This document shows positions 45,361 through 54,543 of a stretch of DNA of 64,000 bases, piece by piece. Source of the DNA: G965198795 sp965198795 (GTDB lineage Bacteria > Pseudomonadota > Alphaproteobacteria > Rhodospirillales > Casp-alpha2); the NCBI GenBank assembly GCA_965198795.1, contig OZ240674.1, positions 992,001 to 1,056,000 of the forward strand. Reading direction: 5' to 3'. Both the position numbers and the translations under genes were made by a program. Position 1 is the first letter of the stretch; each line of letters begins with the position of its first letter. Below the pieces are notes generated by a model that saw only the letters and a program-made list of their open reading frames with translations, made no database searches and was not told where the DNA came from.

Positions 45361-46820
45361 GCCTCCGCCGCCTCGTCGATGGGCGGGGCTTCGTAGGTCT
45401 TGAGCAGGTGGTTCCACCGCTCGAAGGCCCGTTGTTCCATGGTTTTGGAGCCGCCGTCTTCCCAATTTTCCACATTCTCGCTGTCGGAGAGCGCGCTCTC
45501 ATGGAACGCCGTTTGATAGCGCCGCATGGTGTGGCTGGAGCCCAGGAAGTGACCGGCGGGCGGCACTTGGGCATAGGCGTCCCGGGCCAGTGCGTCTTCA
45601 TTCAGATCAAGGCCGCAGAGCAGTTTCGCGTAGGCCCCCAGGCGGTCCGCGTCCATCACCAGCTTCTCGAACCCGGCCGCCAGCCCGCCCCCCAACCAGC
45701 CCGCGGCATGGAGCGTGAAGTTGGAGCCCGCCATGACGATGGAATGCATGCTGTCCGCGCTTTCATAGGCCGCCTACCTTGGACGCCGTCAGCGCCCGCC
45801 ACAGCGGAGCGGCACGCCCAAGCGCCGCGCCAACTGACCGATCACGTAATTGGAAAGAACCGGTTCCGGCATACCAAAGGTCGGCGCGCCTGATTTCAGG
45901 CTCATGGAAGACAGGAAGTTCCCGAGCACGAACGGCGCGCCTGATTTGACGATCTGGCTGAACGCGCAGCACATCATCGCTTCGGCCAGGGCTTGAGCGA
46001 TCGAAGCGGTCGTCGAGACCGGTCCCATGGCGCCGGACAGGATAACGGGCGCGACGATGACGCCCTGGCCTTGGACGCAGTAAACCCGGATGGCCTGGGT
46101 GACGACCTTGTCGGTCAGCAAGGGCGAGTTGATGTTCACATTGCCGAGAATCACGCACTAACCGTCGTCGACCACCTCATCGCCGTGGAGGATGCGCGCC
46201 ATGGCGACCGAGTCCTCCGCGCGCGACATTTCCGTGATCGCGCCCAGGTGGGGCTTGTCGGTCCAGCGCATGTGGGCGTAGATCGTGTCCAGGCGGCGCG
46301 TCGAAACAGGAACGTCGCAGGGCTCGCAGGTGACGAAACCGGAGTGATGGAGTCCGTCCAGGCGATGGGTGATTTTCACCAGCCGCTCGAAATCCTCGAT
46401 GGAGCCGTAACGCCGTCCCCTTTCCAGGTCCCGGACGAACGGCGGGCCGTGGACCGGCGCAAAAACCTGCCAGGTTCCGCCGATCTAAACGGAGCGAGCC
46501 GGGTTGCGGGCCACTTGGGTGAACTGGCCGGGCGCGGTCTTGCAAAGCTCCCGGATTATGCCCTTCGGCGCGCGGACGCGGGCTTCCTCGACATCCGCCC
46601 CGGCGTCTTTCCAGAGCCGAAGCGCCGCGCCGTCGCCGCGAAACTCCAGGCCGACTTCCTGCGTCAGCCAGTCGGCCTGATCTTCCAGCTTGATCAGCGC
46701 TTCCTCGTCCAGCGGATCAACGAAGGGAATTTTCCGCGCGATAAACGGCGCGGCGGGCCTGTTCGCCTGCCGCGCGCCGCCCCGCCTGCCGCTCCGTTTA
46801 CGTCTTGGTCCGCCCATCAC
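45361..46820 (-). pseudogene. Trimethylamine methyltransferase (MttB) family, inactivated
   Basis: The family is clear in one main frame from an intact start at 46820: FARKIPFVDPL-type N-terminus, then ARNPARSV, TAG (46485-46487), FAPVHGPPFVRDLERG, HHSGFVTCEPCDVP, VVDDG, TAG (46155-46157), CVILGNVNINSPL and PVILSGAMGPVSTT. A TGA after GVPLRCGG then forces frame changes before MHSIVMAGSNFTLHAAGWLGGG. The C-terminus runs into the convergent leucine dehydrogenase gene. It has four or more lesions, so it is dead. Non-pyrrolysine MttB homologues demethylate glycine betaine-like amines. Confidence 0.88.
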
Positions 46821-47236
46821 GCCCTCCAGACAAACCGTTGAACTCAGGCACGGTAACAGTGTGAGTCATGAAGAGATTCCCGCGGTTTTCCGAAAGCGGC
46901 TTTTCATGTCCGGCGGTGACAAGGCGCGTTCCGCCCGCGAGTCCCCATGAATGAGACGTTCGGTCAAAATCACACCCTTTTGTAATGGTTCGGGCGGTTT
47001 GAGACTCCGGCTTGACCCCGGTCACGCCCCCGGCGGGCCGCGCCGCCGGCGGGATTCGCATGACGATCCCGCCTGAAGCCAGCACGTCATCCCCGCGAAG
47101 GCGGGAGTCCAAACGGCGTCACCACTGGACCCCCGCCGCCGCGAGGGTGACGGAGCGAGGGCGGGGCGGACCGCTTGGCGCCTTGACCCGCGTCAAACCT
47201 TCAATGGGTTGGCCGAGAGGACGTCGCGGCGCGCCT
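46821..47236. other. 416-bp region with REP-like repeats and no supported gene
   Basis: Contains TCATCCCCGCGAAGGCGGGAG at about 47087 and a second similar hairpin near 47130. Open frames on both strands lack domains or ribosome sites. Confidence 0.5.
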
Positions 47237-47470
47237 TTAGTATTCAGCTTCTTTTTCAATCGCCTTGAGTTTTTCCAAGCTGTCGGCGGTCAATTGCAGC
47301 GACACGTTACCGGCGTCCGAGCGGATAATCAGATCGACGAACCAAACGCCCTCGGTCATTTCCAAGGGCTGACCGATATCGATGCTAATGATGTCTTCAA
47401 TGTCGATGGAGAGGTTCTTATTGTCGTGAAATGATATGGCGGCGACGGTCTTTTCGGCTGACTTCCGCAT
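47237..47470 (-). CDS. Hypothetical 77-residue protein
   Basis: The start is ATG at 47470. A small acidic alpha/beta protein (NLSIDIEDIISIDIGQPLEM then TADSLEKLKAIEKE), without Cys, signal or membrane segment. No family recognised. Downstream, and on the same strand, is the ArsP-like gene, 92 bases upstream in the minus direction; it could be co-transcribed with it. Confidence 0.6.
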   Translation of the reverse strand: MRKSAEKTVAAISFHDNKNLSIDIEDIISIDIGQPLEMTEGVWFVDLIIRSDAGNVSLQLTADSLEKLKAIEKEAEY

Positions 47471-47562
47471 GAGCGCCCTCCAAGCATGGAAAATCGAAAT
47501 TCAGGTATCCCGAAGCCACCCGCCGAGCAGAAGGGACGCACCCAAGGTCCAATTTTCAAAGC

Positions 47563-48609
47563 TTATCCGAGAATTCCCTGTGCCGCCACCCCGGATGCAA
47601 GCGAGCCGCTCAAACCCAGGGCGATATACCAGGCGAAAGCGCCCCGCTTCATCAACGCGAGAACCGCCATGGCGGCCGGGATGCTGGTGACGCCGCCCGC
47701 GATCATAAAACCCATGGCGGCTCCGGGCGCCATGCCGAGTTCCATCAAACCGCTCACTGTCGGCACGGCCGCGTAACCATTGAGATAGGCGGGAATTCCC
47801 ATCAAAACGCTTGCCGGGATAGTCCACCATCCATCGCCTCCCAGATAAGAGCCAATGGTCTCCGCCGGGATATAGGCCACCATCAGGCTTTCCAGCACGA
47901 ACGCCAGCAACAGCCATTTGCCAAGAAAGAAACCGGTCCGCCCGCTTTCACTCCAGAACCGGCCGCGGCTATTCCGATCCTCCCAGAACCGCCAAACGAT
48001 CTGTTTGTCCTTAATACCGGATTTCGGTTTACAGCCAGACCCGCAGCCACCCATGACCACATCACGAACGGGACTCGAGAACAATCCACGCCCGGTCAGC
48101 ATGTGAGTGGCGTAACCAGCCGTCAGACCCAGCACGACCGCCGCGCCCGCCTTGACAAGCGTGAAGGCCAAACCGAACTCAGCCACCATCAGGATGAAGA
48201 TTTCCGGGTCCATCAGCGGCGACGCGATCATGAACGCCATGACAGGCGCCAGTGGAACACCGGCCGCCAGGAGCCCGGCGATGATCGGCACGACGCCACA
48301 TGAGCAGAACGGCGAAAACGCCCCGAACAGAGACGCCAGGAAAATGGCCGGAACGGGGTTTGCCTTGAAGACAGTAGCGATCTGCCCATCAAGACCGGTC
48401 GCCTTGGTCCAGGCGGCCGCCAGAACGGCCAGCACGATAAAGGGCGCGATACGGAACAAGGCTTCGCTGGTGAACGTGACCGTGGGCGTCACCTGTTCCG
48501 GCGCGAATGCGGCAAGCATCAGCATGACGGCCAGGGTGACCAGCAAGACCCGGTCGGTCTTTTTCAACAAATCCGATAAAGAACCGGGCTGAACAACAGA
48601 CTCGCTCAT
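47563..48609 (-). CDS. ArsP-like/YraQ (DUF318) permease
   Basis: A 348-residue membrane protein with about 8-9 helices. It has the DUF318 signature SPFCSCGVVPIIAGL (Cys102, Cys104) and repeats with GGVTSIPAAMAVL in the second half, plus a cytoplasmic Cys-rich loop (GGCGSGCKPKSG). DUF318 includes ArsP, an efflux permease for trivalent organoarsenicals; the adjacent ArsR gene supports arsenic or thiol-reactive substrates. Other family members have different or unknown cargo. Confidence 0.85.
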   Translation of the reverse strand: MSESVVQPGSLSDLLKKTDRVLLVTLAVMLMLAAFAPEQVTPTVTFTSEALFRIAPFIVLAVLAAAWTKATGLDGQIATVFKANPVPAIFLASLFGAFSPFCSCGVVPIIAGLLAAGVPLAPVMAFMIASPLMDPEIFILMVAEFGLAFTLVKAGAAVVLGLTAGYATHMLTGRGLFSSPVRDVVMGGCGSGCKPKSGIKDKQIVWRFWEDRNSRGRFWSESGRTGFFLGKWLLLAFVLESLMVAYIPAETIGSYLGGDGWWTIPASVLMGIPAYLNGYAAVPTVSGLMELGMAPGAAMGFMIAGGVTSIPAAMAVLALMKRGAFAWYIALGLSGSLASGVAAQGILG

Positions 48610-48622
48610 CGCTCGAAATCCC

Positions 48623-48952
48623 TTACTCATCCGTCCCGGTTCTTGCGGGAGCGGCGTGGTTGACCGCAACCCCCAAACAACATTCATCGGCCAAGAAGTT
48701 AACGACGCCGCGCATGGCGTCGAAATTCGCATAACATCGGAGGTTCCGCCCTTCGCGCTCCTGGGCCACCAATCCCGCCCAAACCAGATGCGAAATGTGA
48801 TGGCTCAAGGTTGACTTGGGAATCTCCAAGTGCGCCTGAATGTCGCCGACGGTCAAACCTTCCGGCCCCGCTTTCACCAGCAAACGAAAGGCCCGAAGGC
48901 GGTGCGGATTACCAAGTTCGGACAGTTGGCGGGCGGCCAGATTCGTATCCAT
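48623..48952 (-). CDS. ArsR-family metalloregulator
   Basis: About 109 residues from the ATG at 48952 (alternatives at 48979 and 48988). Winged helix with GDIQAHLEIPKSTLSHHISHL, and a C-terminal ECC (LADECCLGV) seen in arsenic-sensing ArsR proteins. It is upstream of the permease with a 13-base gap, and a 12-bp palindrome precedes it. It probably represses both genes until As(III) binds. Confidence 0.88.
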   Translation of the reverse strand: MDTNLAARQLSELGNPHRLRAFRLLVKAGPEGLTVGDIQAHLEIPKSTLSHHISHLVWAGLVAQEREGRNLRCYANFDAMRGVVNFLADECCLGVAVNHAAPARTGTDE

Positions 48953-48992
48953 GACGCCTAATATACGCCCTTTCTTCATTTTAAACAACTAT

Positions 48993-49004
48993 ATTTCTAG
49001 AAAT
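48993..49004. promoter_or_regulatory. 12-bp palindrome before arsR (candidate operator)
   Basis: ATTTCTAGAAAT is a perfect palindrome, followed by TTCGAAC, in the AT-rich gap between arsR and GST. ArsR dimers commonly bind such sites. Role inferred. Confidence 0.5.
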
Positions 49005-49134
49005 TTCGAACTATTGGCGGGCCATCATTCCACGATGAACGAATCTCATCAACTCGTGAGCGACTTTCGCTTGCGGAGCCTGGGACCGCCATCTAATTTC
49101 ACGTCACCCTAATGCCCGGCGCAAGGCAGTGGTC

Positions 49135-49761
49135 ATGTACGTTCTCCACGACTTTCTTCCCTCCGGTAATGGCTTCAAGTGCCGCTTAATGCTGCGGTTT
49201 TTGAACCTGCCGTTCAAACTGGCGGAACACGATATTCTGGAAGGCGAAACCCGCACGGACCGCTTTTTGACGGAAAAGAACCCTAACGGCCGGATACCGG
49301 TTCTGGAGTTCGAAGACGGCACGACGCTGTCCGAGTCAGGCGCCATCCTGCACTACTTGGCGGAGGGATCGCCGTTTCTGCCCAAGGATCGCCGGGCCCA
49401 TGCGGAAGTGCTCCGCTGGATGTTCTTTGAACAGTATACGCTTGAACCCAATATCGCCGTCCGGCGCTTCTGGCTCACGGAACAGGACGAGATGACGGAA
49501 CTGCAACAATCACAGCTGCCCGAGAAGCTGGAAAAAGGCGCCGACGCGCTGCGCGTTCTGGAGATGGGTCTGAATGGCGGTCCGTGGCTGGTCGGCGAGA
49601 ACGCGACCATCGCCGACATCATGAATTACGGCTATACCCATGTCGCGGGGGAAGGGGGTTACGATCTGGGTCTGTTTCCCAACATCCGCGCCTGGATCAA
49701 GCGGTTCCAGGAAATCCCCGGCTACGTACCCATTACAGAACGGGATTGCTCGACGGCATAG
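49135..49761 (+). CDS. Glutathione S-transferase family protein
   Basis: A 208-residue GST: thioredoxin-like domain (KNPNGRIPVLEFEDG with the cis-Pro, and SESGAILHYL for glutathione binding) and an all-helical C-terminal domain (GPWLVGENATIADI, the N-capping box). An in-frame GTG at 49129 is an alternative start. Conjugates or reduces electrophiles with glutathione. Confidence 0.9.
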   Translation: MYVLHDFLPSGNGFKCRLMLRFLNLPFKLAEHDILEGETRTDRFLTEKNPNGRIPVLEFEDGTTLSESGAILHYLAEGSPFLPKDRRAHAEVLRWMFFEQYTLEPNIAVRRFWLTEQDEMTELQQSQLPEKLEKGADALRVLEMGLNGGPWLVGENATIADIMNYGYTHVAGEGGYDLGLFPNIRAWIKRFQEIPGYVPITERDCSTA

Positions 49762-49784
49762 AGCGTCACCCCCGCAGCGTGGAA

Positions 49785-50219
49785 TTATCCGGCCTTTTCG
49801 TTTTCCAGATCGACAATATCCCTGGGCTTCAGGTCAAGGGAGGCCGAATTCATGCAATACCGCAGACCGGTCGGCGCCGGGCCGTCGGGGAAGACATGGC
49901 CCAGATGCGCGTCACACCGCGAACAGACCACTTCCGTGCGCTTCATGAAAAAACTGAAATCCGTGTGTTCTTCGACCGCGTCCCCGTCGACCGGTTCCCA
50001 GAAGCTTGGCCAGCCCGTGCCGCTGTCGAATTTGGCGCCGCTGTCAAACAGCGGCTCACCGCAACAGACGCAGCAATAAACGCCCGGTTCCTTGCAGTTG
50101 TCGTATTTGCCCGTGAAGGCGCGCTCGGTGCCGGCCTTGCGTGTGATGTTGAACTGTTCGGGGGTGAGTTGCTCGCGCCATTCCCGAGGCGTTTTTTCAA
50201 TCTTCGGCTTCTTGGCCAT
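49785..50219 (-). CDS. msrB: Peptide methionine (R)-S-oxide reductase MsrB
   Basis: A 144-residue enzyme repairing Met-R-sulfoxide. Zinc CxxC pairs are CCVCCGEPLF and VCSRCDAHLGH; the catalytic Cys is in GLRYCMNSASL, and TGWPSF is the substrate motif. ATG at 50219 is the normal start. Follows the TPP enzyme gene on the same strand. Confidence 0.93.
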   Translation of the reverse strand: MAKKPKIEKTPREWREQLTPEQFNITRKAGTERAFTGKYDNCKEPGVYCCVCCGEPLFDSGAKFDSGTGWPSFWEPVDGDAVEEHTDFSFFMKRTEVVCSRCDAHLGHVFPDGPAPTGLRYCMNSASLDLKPRDIVDLENEKAG

Positions 50220-50317
50220 GACGGAAACTCCGGTCTGCAACTTATCCATCGCCGGACTATACGACCGATTCAGCGCCAAACCAACGGCCTCAAGCAAAGG
50301 TGATAGGCGCGCATCCC

Positions 50318-51928
50318 CTAGAATTTGCCATCGTACGCCTCACGGCCGATGGGGCACGCGATCACCGTGAAACCATCCGCGGCGAGCGCTTTGGCAATAG
50401 CGTTTTCCAGTTTCCTGGGCGTATCGGCGACCACCCCCTCGCCGCCCATGGCTTCAGCCGCCTTGGCGAAATCGGTTCCGCCGAAATCGACGCCCAGATT
50501 ATTGAGCTTCTCCCGGCGCTGCTTGATTTCAATGAGCGCGAGGGACTCATCGACCAGAACGACGATCGGCAGCGCAAGTTTCATATCCCGCGCCGTCGCC
50601 AACTCACCCAGGACCATTTCAAGCCCCGCGTCGCCGGTAATGGCGACAATGGGGGTTTCCGGTTTCGCCAGTTTGTGGCCAATTGCGATGGGAAGCGCCA
50701 CGCCCATGGTGCAAAGCCCGACGGACTCCAGCACCGAGCCCGGCTCATAAGCCTCCCAAATCTGGCTAAAGACGATCCTGTGCGCGCCGGTGTCACAGGT
50801 CGCCACGCCATCTCTGGGAAGCGTCTTTCGCACACTCTCCAGAACCGCATTGGGACCCCACGCGCCGCCGGAAGCGAACAGCTCTCTCAATTTCTTGCGC
50901 GCCGCCGCCGGTTCGCCATCGGGCCAGGTTTCCCTCACGCGTTCCGCCTCGCGGCGAAGACACCGCAGTCCCGCGCCCACATGGCCGATGAAACTCGCGG
51001 TCGTCTGGTGAACATAGTGGGTGTTGGCGACGGCCGAAAATTCAATAACGTCCGCGTCAGGTCCCCAGGGGTCGCGCCAACCGGCGCGCATCTCGATAGG
51101 GTCATAACCCGCCAACAAGATGAAGTCCGCCTCTTTCACCAAGGGCAGCAAAATCTCATCGGCCATGGGCGACAAACCGGCCGCGCCAATAGAATTAGGA
51201 TCGTCCTCCGGCACCACGCCCTTGGCTTTGTATGTCGTGATCACCGGCATGGGAAATTCCGACAGGAAGTCCCGGACATCGCGGGACGCATCGTGATGCA
51301 GAACGTCCAGGCCGCAAATCATCAGCGGCTTTTCCGCCCCGGCCAGGCTCGCCCGGACTTGCGTGAAGGCCGGCGTGTCCGCTGGCCGCATGGGCGACGG
51401 CCTCACTCGCCTGATGGATCGCGTGCTGGTCACCATGGCGTCCGCCACGCGGATCGGCACATCGATATGAACCGGGCCCGGACGGTCGTCCGCGGCGATC
51501 GCAACGGCCTTGTCAATGATCACGTCAACGGCGTCGGGGACGAGGGTGAAGCTCGCCTTGCAGATAGGCTCCAGCACCGCGCGATGATCGAAAATCTGAT
51601 GGGTGTAGGTATGCGTGTCCGCCGCGTCGACGCAGCCGGTCAGGAAGATCAGCGGCACCTGATCCTGCATGGCGTTGGCGATCGTGTTGACCGCATTGGC
51701 CACACCGGGACCGACCGTCGCCAACAAGACCGCCGGCGCTCCCGTCGCGTGATAGGTCCCCTCGGCCATGAAACCGCCAGCGTTCTCGTGCTTGCACAAA
51801 TGAAACCGAACGCCCGCCTTATCGAGCGAGTCCATCAGCGTGAGAATTTCGCCGCCCGGGATTCCGAAAGCATGTCGGCAACCCGCTTCCGCCAAACGGC
51901 GCGCTAAAACATCAGCTCCCCTAGGCAC
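50318..51928 (-). CDS. Thiamine pyrophosphate-dependent enzyme (ALS-like)
   Basis: A 536-residue TPP enzyme. The activating Glu48 is in CKHENAGGFMAEG; the C-terminal TPP/Mg motif is TGDAGLEMVLGELATARD ... VLVDES, where GDG has become GDA and the distal Asn is Asp. Length and domain order (N, middle, C) match acetolactate-synthase-like enzymes, but the altered motif argues against true IlvB. It overlaps the dehydrogenase gene by 8 bases (GTG start at 51928). A lyase role on a CoA-activated substrate is possible. Confidence 0.83.
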   Translation of the reverse strand: MPRGADVLARRLAEAGCRHAFGIPGGEILTLMDSLDKAGVRFHLCKHENAGGFMAEGTYHATGAPAVLLATVGPGVANAVNTIANAMQDQVPLIFLTGCVDAADTHTYTHQIFDHRAVLEPICKASFTLVPDAVDVIIDKAVAIAADDRPGPVHIDVPIRVADAMVTSTRSIRRVRPSPMRPADTPAFTQVRASLAGAEKPLMICGLDVLHHDASRDVRDFLSEFPMPVITTYKAKGVVPEDDPNSIGAAGLSPMADEILLPLVKEADFILLAGYDPIEMRAGWRDPWGPDADVIEFSAVANTHYVHQTTASFIGHVGAGLRCLRREAERVRETWPDGEPAAARKKLRELFASGGAWGPNAVLESVRKTLPRDGVATCDTGAHRIVFSQIWEAYEPGSVLESVGLCTMGVALPIAIGHKLAKPETPIVAITGDAGLEMVLGELATARDMKLALPIVVLVDESLALIEIKQRREKLNNLGVDFGGTDFAKAAEAMGGEGVVADTPRKLENAIAKALAADGFTVIACPIGREAYDGKF

Positions 51929-53153
51929 CCTTCCTCACTCTTTCAACAGCTTCTTTCCCGGCGAGTTTCGTGTAGCCATCCCGTGTTTGAGGCAGCTTGC
52001 GGCCCAGCACCCGGGACGCCACCAGCGTGCGCAACACCTGGGCCGTGCCGCCCCCGATCGTGAACATCCGCGCATCCCGATACATGCGCTCCATGGGATT
52101 CTCGCGCGAATACCCCGCGGCCCCCCACAACTGCAGCGCGTCGGACGTCACCTTGATCGCCATCTCGGACGCGAAGATCTTCGCTTGCGCCGCCAGCAGA
52201 GGGTCGGGGAAGCCAGCGTCCGTCCGGGCCGCGGAGTCCGCCGCGCGCCAAATCAAGGTTTCCGCCGCCGCTGTCTGGGTCGCCATATCCGCCAGCATCC
52301 ATTGCAACCCCTGGAACTCGGCAATGGGGCGGCCGAACTGTTCGCGCTCTTGGGTATATTCCATGGCTCGCTCGTAAGCCCCTTGAGCGATACCAAGCGC
52401 CACGGTCGCGGCGCCCACACGCTGAGAATTGTACGCATTCATCAGCCCGGCGAAACCCCGCTTGACGCCTTCGGGCGGGATCAACGCCATGTCGGCGGGG
52501 ATTTCCAGATTCTCGAAATGAACCTGGGTTTCGGGAATCCCGCGAAGTCCCATGGCCGGCGTGCGCTTGCCAATGACGAGGCCCTTGTGACTGTTCCGGG
52601 CGCAGAGGAATCCACCAATGCCTTGCTCGACGCCGTCTTCAAAGACACGGGCAAAAATCAGATGAAGTTTCGACACCCCGCCACCGGTGATCCAATGCTT
52701 GACGCCGTTCAGGACATAGACATCGCCTTGCTTGTCGGCGCGCGTGGTCATTTCGGCCGCCGCGCTTCCGGCATCCGGTTCGGTGATGCAAATGGCCGGC
52801 TTATCGCCCGCGAGCACGTACCCCGCCGCCCATTCTTTTTGCGCCTCGGAGCCGTATTTCATGACCGCTGAAATCGCGCCCATGTTGGCCTCAACGACAA
52901 TTCGGGCCGTTACGCCGCAGTGCTTCGCCATTTCGGCGATGACCAACACGGCGTCAAGAAAGCCCCGTCCCTGCCCTCCATGGGCTTGGGGCACTGTCAT
53001 GCCCATAAAGCCGGCCTCGTTCAGCAACTCGACCGTATCCCAGGGGTATTCCTCCGTCTGATCAACCTCGGCCGCCCGCGCCGCGACGTGCCCTTCCGCC
53101 AAGTCTCGAGCCTTCAGCCGCAGAGCGCGTTGGTCGGAAGTGAGGTCGAACAT
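51921..53153 (-). CDS. Acyl-CoA dehydrogenase homologue lacking the Glu base; possible desulfinase
   Basis: A 410-residue ACAD fold with the FAD motif (ITEPDAGS) and a C-terminal RDARMFTIGGGTAQ. The usual catalytic Glu is Gly in GGGTAQ and the alternative position is Gln244 (NSQR). Arg84 (VTARIVVEAN) is present. I recall that the Advenella 3-sulfinopropionyl-CoA desulfinase also lacks the Glu and depends on Arg84 and a Gln near 246. That makes desulfination, not dehydrogenation, plausible. The upstream CaiB gene supports the same pathway. ATG at 53153 chosen over one five codons upstream. Confidence 0.82.
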   Translation of the reverse strand: MFDLTSDQRALRLKARDLAEGHVAARAAEVDQTEEYPWDTVELLNEAGFMGMTVPQAHGGQGRGFLDAVLVIAEMAKHCGVTARIVVEANMGAISAVMKYGSEAQKEWAAGYVLAGDKPAICITEPDAGSAAAEMTTRADKQGDVYVLNGVKHWITGGGVSKLHLIFARVFEDGVEQGIGGFLCARNSHKGLVIGKRTPAMGLRGIPETQVHFENLEIPADMALIPPEGVKRGFAGLMNAYNSQRVGAATVALGIAQGAYERAMEYTQEREQFGRPIAEFQGLQWMLADMATQTAAAETLIWRAADSAARTDAGFPDPLLAAQAKIFASEMAIKVTSDALQLWGAAGYSRENPMERMYRDARMFTIGGGTAQVLRTLVASRVLGRKLPQTRDGYTKLAGKEAVERVRKGA

Positions 53154-53239
53154 CCAGTCTAACTCCAATAATTCAGGGTTTAATCACGTAAAACCCCTGA
53201 GTTCGGATCGTCAACCCAAAAGTCCTCTATAGGACCAGA

Positions 53240-54475
53240 TCAAATCAATCCTTCGTTCCGAAGGTCTTGCCGGGCGGCATGGTCCAACTCCAGCATTTCC
53301 TCCAGCACCTCGTCTGTGTGCTGACCGAGGGTCGGCGGCGGGCGGCGATAAGCCGGCGGCGTTTCCGACATATGAAGCGGGTTGCCCAGCAGCGGAACCT
53401 TGCCGGTTCCGCTTAAGGGATGATCCATTTCTATTTTCATGCCCCGGCCCAAGATATGCGGATCTTCGAGAGTCTGCTTCATGTTGTAGATAGGCGCCGC
53501 CGGCACTCCCAAACCGCTCAATCCCTCAATCCACTCCTCGGACGTCTTCTTCATGGTCATCTCGGCCAAAAGCGGGATCAGGTCTTCGCGGTGCTTCAAG
53601 CGCAACGGGTTGGTTTTGAACCGCTCGTCCTCGAGCAATTCCGGGGCGTTGCCGAAAGTACAGAACTTTTGGAACTGTCCATCATTGCCGGCGGCGACAA
53701 AGAAGTGACCATCGGATGTTTCGAACACTTGGTAAGGCACGATATTCGGATGCTGGTTGCCGCGGCGTTCCGGGATTTCGCCGGAAATCAAATAATTCAG
53801 CGCTTCGTTCGCCATCCATGAGACCTGCGTGTCCAGCAAGCTGACGTCGATCATCTGGCCCCGCCCCGTGGCGTCGCGGTGACGAAGGGCCGCGAGAATC
53901 GCCGTCGAGGCGTACATGCCGGTCATGATGTCCGCGATGCCGACGCCCACTTTCATGGGTTCGCCTTTGGGCTCGCCAGTCACGGACATGACGCCGCCCA
54001 TGGCCTGGGCCAGCGCGTCGTAACCGGCGCGCTTGGCGTAGGGTCCGGTTTGGCCAAAGCCCGAGATCGCGCAATAGACCAGACCCGGGAATTCTTCTTT
54101 CAACTGATGATAGGCGAGACCGTATTTGTCCAAGCCGCCAGCCTTCAGGTTGTGGATCAGCACGTCGCATTTGGCGAGAATCCGCTTCAGCAATTTTACG
54201 CCTCCGGGCTTGGAAAAATCCACGGTAACCGACCGCTTGTTCCGGTTGACGCAAAGATAATACGCGCTCTCCGTCGTATCGTTCCCATCCGCGTCCTTCA
54301 GGAACGGGGGACCCCAGGTACGGGTGTCATCGCCCGAACCGGGACGTTCGATCTTGATCACATCGGCGCCCAAGTCGCCGAACAACTGTGCGCAGGTGGG
54401 ACCCGCCAGAATGCGGGTCAGGTCGAGAATACGAAGACCCGACAGCGGGCCTTTTGCGTCAATGGGATCGGTCAT
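53240..54475 (-). CDS. CaiB/BaiF family III CoA-transferase (organosulfur or fatty-acid linked)
   Basis: A 411-residue enzyme with the starter GLRILDLTRILAGP, GADVIKIERPG, and catalytic Asp153 (AGYDALAQAMGG). It sits 86 bases before the dehydrogenase and 68 bases after the PhyH gene on the same strand. Family III CoA-transferases include succinyl-CoA:3-sulfinopropionate CoA-transferase, matching the interpretation of its neighbour; many other acids are possible. Confidence 0.9.
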   Translation of the reverse strand: MTDPIDAKGPLSGLRILDLTRILAGPTCAQLFGDLGADVIKIERPGSGDDTRTWGPPFLKDADGNDTTESAYYLCVNRNKRSVTVDFSKPGGVKLLKRILAKCDVLIHNLKAGGLDKYGLAYHQLKEEFPGLVYCAISGFGQTGPYAKRAGYDALAQAMGGVMSVTGEPKGEPMKVGVGIADIMTGMYASTAILAALRHRDATGRGQMIDVSLLDTQVSWMANEALNYLISGEIPERRGNQHPNIVPYQVFETSDGHFFVAAGNDGQFQKFCTFGNAPELLEDERFKTNPLRLKHREDLIPLLAEMTMKKTSEEWIEGLSGLGVPAAPIYNMKQTLEDPHILGRGMKIEMDHPLSGTGKVPLLGNPLHMSETPPAYRRPPPTLGQHTDEVLEEMLELDHAARQDLRNEGLI

Positions 54476-54543
54476 GAGTCAGCGCCAAGCTATGGTTGAG
54501 GTAGGCGGAGACTACACTGGCCAGCGGCAAAGGCAAGCCGCCG

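Noticed and set aside
46155..46487. In-frame TAG codons of mttB as pyrrolysine sites
   Set aside because: They fall at positions where non-Pyl homologues have other residues, no pyl genes are visible, and the gene has further frame lesions and a TGA.
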